Positions 5,936 through 7,004 of a stretch of DNA of 7,004 bases are shown here, piece after piece; position 1 is the first letter of the stretch, and every line of letters starts with the position of its first letter. This DNA is from an uncultured Collinsella sp. GTDB taxonomy: Bacteria > Actinomycetota > Coriobacteriia > Coriobacteriales > Coriobacteriaceae. Position numbers and translations under genes: made by a program. A model generated the notes under the pieces. The model was not told the origin of the DNA. It saw nothing but the letters and a program-made list of their open reading frames with translations, and ran no database searches. The stretch covers positions 1 through 7,004 of the forward strand of contig CALBUZ010000126.1 of NCBI GenBank assembly GCA_937969105.1, written 5' to 3'.

Positions 5936-6704
5936 AGCCCACCCCGCGCACGGTCTGGATGATGCGGGCGCCGCCAGCGTCCTCGATCTTGGCGCGTAGG
6001 TGCGCGATGTGCACGTCGACGTTGTTGGTGTCGCCCACGTATTCGTAGCCCAGCGCCTCGTGCGCGATGCGCTCGCGTGCGAGTACGGTCTCGGCATGCG
6101 CCATAAGCAGGGCGAGGACATCGAACTCGCGGGCAGTCAGCACGATGGGCGAGCCGCCGACCGTGACTTCGCGGCGGTTGGGGTCGAGCGCGACCGAACC
6201 CACGGTGAGTGCGGCGGGGGAGGGCACGGCAGAGGTCTTGGCCGTGTCGGTTGCCGGGGACATTGTGGCGCTACCGACGCCCGTGCCGCTCGCTACGCCA
6301 GTCCCGGCGCCGGCGCCGCCAACGCTCGAAGCCGCCCGCACGGCCTCCGAGCGCTTCAGCGCCACACGGATCCGTGCGAACAACTCCTCGATCGCAAATG
6401 GCTTGGTCAGGTAATCGTCGGCGCCGGCATCGAGCCCGGCCACCTTATCCATAACGGCATCGCGCGCGGTGACCATAATCACTGGCACATCCTTGTGCTT
6501 GCGGACACGCCGCAAGACCTCCATGCCGTTGAGCTGCGGCAGCAATACATCGAGCAGGATCAGATCGTAGTCGTGCTCCAGTGCCAGGTCCACGGCGGTG
6601 CGGCCGTCGGCGGCGTGCTCCACCTGGTAGCCCTCGTGCTCCAGTTCGAGTGTCACAAAGCGGGCGATTTTCTCCTCGTCCTCTACGATCAGGATCCGTG
6701 CCAT
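5919..6704 (-). CDS. OmpR/PhoB-family response regulator
   Basis: This 261-residue DNA-binding regulator is the likely partner of the kinase encoded just downstream. The receiver domain (1-122) has the acidic pair E8/D9, phospho-acceptor Asp52 in LILLDVLLP, Thr79 in VIMVTARD and Lys101 in LTKPF. The C-terminal winged helix (about 165-261) contains LTAREFDVLALL (189-200), the recognition region TNNVDVHIAHLRAKI (226-240) and the closing TVRGVGYVCRA. Between them, residues 125-164 are an unusually long low-complexity linker rich in Gly, Ala, Ser and Thr, where relatives usually have far fewer residues. The total length therefore exceeds the usual 225-240. The ATG at 6704 has AGGGG 6 bases upstream. 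It lies 18 bp after the DUF4342 gene and overlaps the kinase gene by 17 bp, so all three should be one transcript. Its target genes cannot be read from this window. Confidence 0.95.
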   Translation of the reverse strand: MARILIVEDEEKIARFVTLELEHEGYQVEHAADGRTAVDLALEHDYDLILLDVLLPQLNGMEVLRRVRKHKDVPVIMVTARDAVMDKVAGLDAGADDYLTKPFAIEELFARIRVALKRSEAVRAASSVGGAGAGTGVASGTGVGSATMSPATDTAKTSAVPSPAALTVGSVALDPNRREVTVGGSPIVLTAREFDVLALLMAHAETVLARERIAHEALGYEYVGDTNNVDVHIAHLRAKIEDAGGARIIQTVRGVGYVCRA

Positions 6705-6722
6705 GCGTGCCCCTGTCTGTGA

Positions 6723-7004
6723 TTACTTGTCGTCGTTCAGATTTTGTTTGATGCCGTCCGCGGCATCGGCGGCGTGATCCATCAGGTTGTTGATGCTGCC
6801 GGGCACGTCGCCGTCGCTGTCGATGCGGTAGCGCATGCCAAAGAACAGGCCAAGCAGCATCAGCCAAATCGTGGCGCCCCAGGCAAACAGGGCGACGATG
6901 GGGATCAGGATGGGAATGTTGAGGATTATCGCATCGCGGCGCGTGGCGATAAACTTGGTGTCCAGGCTCAGGCGGAAGAGCTTTTTGAGGTACTCCCACA
7001 CGCT
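6723..7004 (-). CDS. DUF4342-type small membrane protein, N-terminus cut by window edge
   Basis: The 93 visible residues run from the window edge to a TAA at 6723-6725. The pattern is an amphipathic stretch (VWEYLKKLFRLSL), then TKFIATRRDAIILNIPILI leading into a strongly hydrophobic helix of about 27 residues. RYRID, an acidic turn (DSDGDV) and an amphipathic tail ending NDDK follow. This order, a basic helix, then an xNIP turn into a membrane segment, then a charged tail, matches DUF4342 proteins as I recall them. Those often carry an N-terminal UBA-like domain, which here would lie beyond 7004. A GTG at 7001 could serve as a start, but the frame stays open to the edge and the family model predicts more protein upstream. 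It precedes the regulator by 18 bp, so it is probably part of the same operon. Its biochemical role is unknown. Confidence 0.7.
   Translation of the reverse strand, partial: SVWEYLKKLFRLSLDTKFIATRRDAIILNIPILIPIVALFAWGATIWLMLLGLFFGMRYRIDSDGDVPGSINNLMDHAADAADGIKQNLNDDK

Noticed and set aside
5936..6121. N-terminal extension of the histidine kinase inside the regulator gene
   Set aside because: The extension is out-of-frame translation of the winged-helix coding sequence. The ATG at 5935 gives the normal short cytoplasmic lead before TM1.

Overview
The window looks like a hybrid of two high-GC gut Actinobacteria joined inside a tRNA gene. The left part (about 1-2810) reads as Bifidobacterium: a small FKBP-type prolyl isomerase, a fused type II L-serine dehydratase (SdaA) and a small membrane protein of unknown function, all on the minus strand. 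The right part (about 2825-7004) reads as Coriobacteriia, most likely Collinsella. It carries a membrane-anchored helical-repeat protein, a stand-alone galactitol-family PTS IIB, a VOC-fold protein, and a DUF4342 / response regulator / histidine kinase operon. These taxonomic calls come from recognising the protein families and style, not from a database search.

Layout: 1-335 (-) FKBP, cut by the window edge; 496-1956 (-) sdaA, broken by an in-frame TGA at 958-960; 2125-2694 (-) five-TM membrane protein; 2770-2851 (-) tRNA-Leu(TAA) with a mispaired acceptor stem; 2883-3506 (-) anchored helical protein; 3670-3957 and 3969-4343 (+) PTS IIB and VOC gene pair, closed by a strong hairpin terminator at 4368-4399; 4441-4622 a long imperfect inverted repeat; 4640-5935, 5919-6704 and 6723-7004 (-) histidine kinase, OmpR-type regulator and DUF4342 membrane protein, the last cut by the window edge.

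The most informative observation is the tRNA. Its D, anticodon and T arms are sound, but the 5' acceptor strand is GGGGGCG and the 3' acceptor strand is CGGGGGC, so four consecutive G-G oppositions replace pairs 2-71 to 5-68. Each half would pair well with a different partner. This is what is expected if two genomes were joined across the conserved core of the same tRNA gene, by an assembler or much less likely by recombination. Gene order across about 2808-2824 should therefore not be read as real synteny.

Working relationships: on the right, DUF4342, regulator and kinase lie 18 bp apart and then overlap by 17 bp, so they form one operon for an envelope-sensing two-component system. The IIB and VOC genes are 11 bp apart and share one terminator, but no IIA or IIC partner is visible. 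On the left, the sdaA stop removes all the [4Fe-4S] ligand cysteines, so this allele should be inactive unless the stop is read through or is a sequencing error. The best candidate for an undescribed element is the 182-bp nested inverted repeat between the convergent VOC and kinase genes. I saw no CRISPR array, integrase, transposase or defence system.
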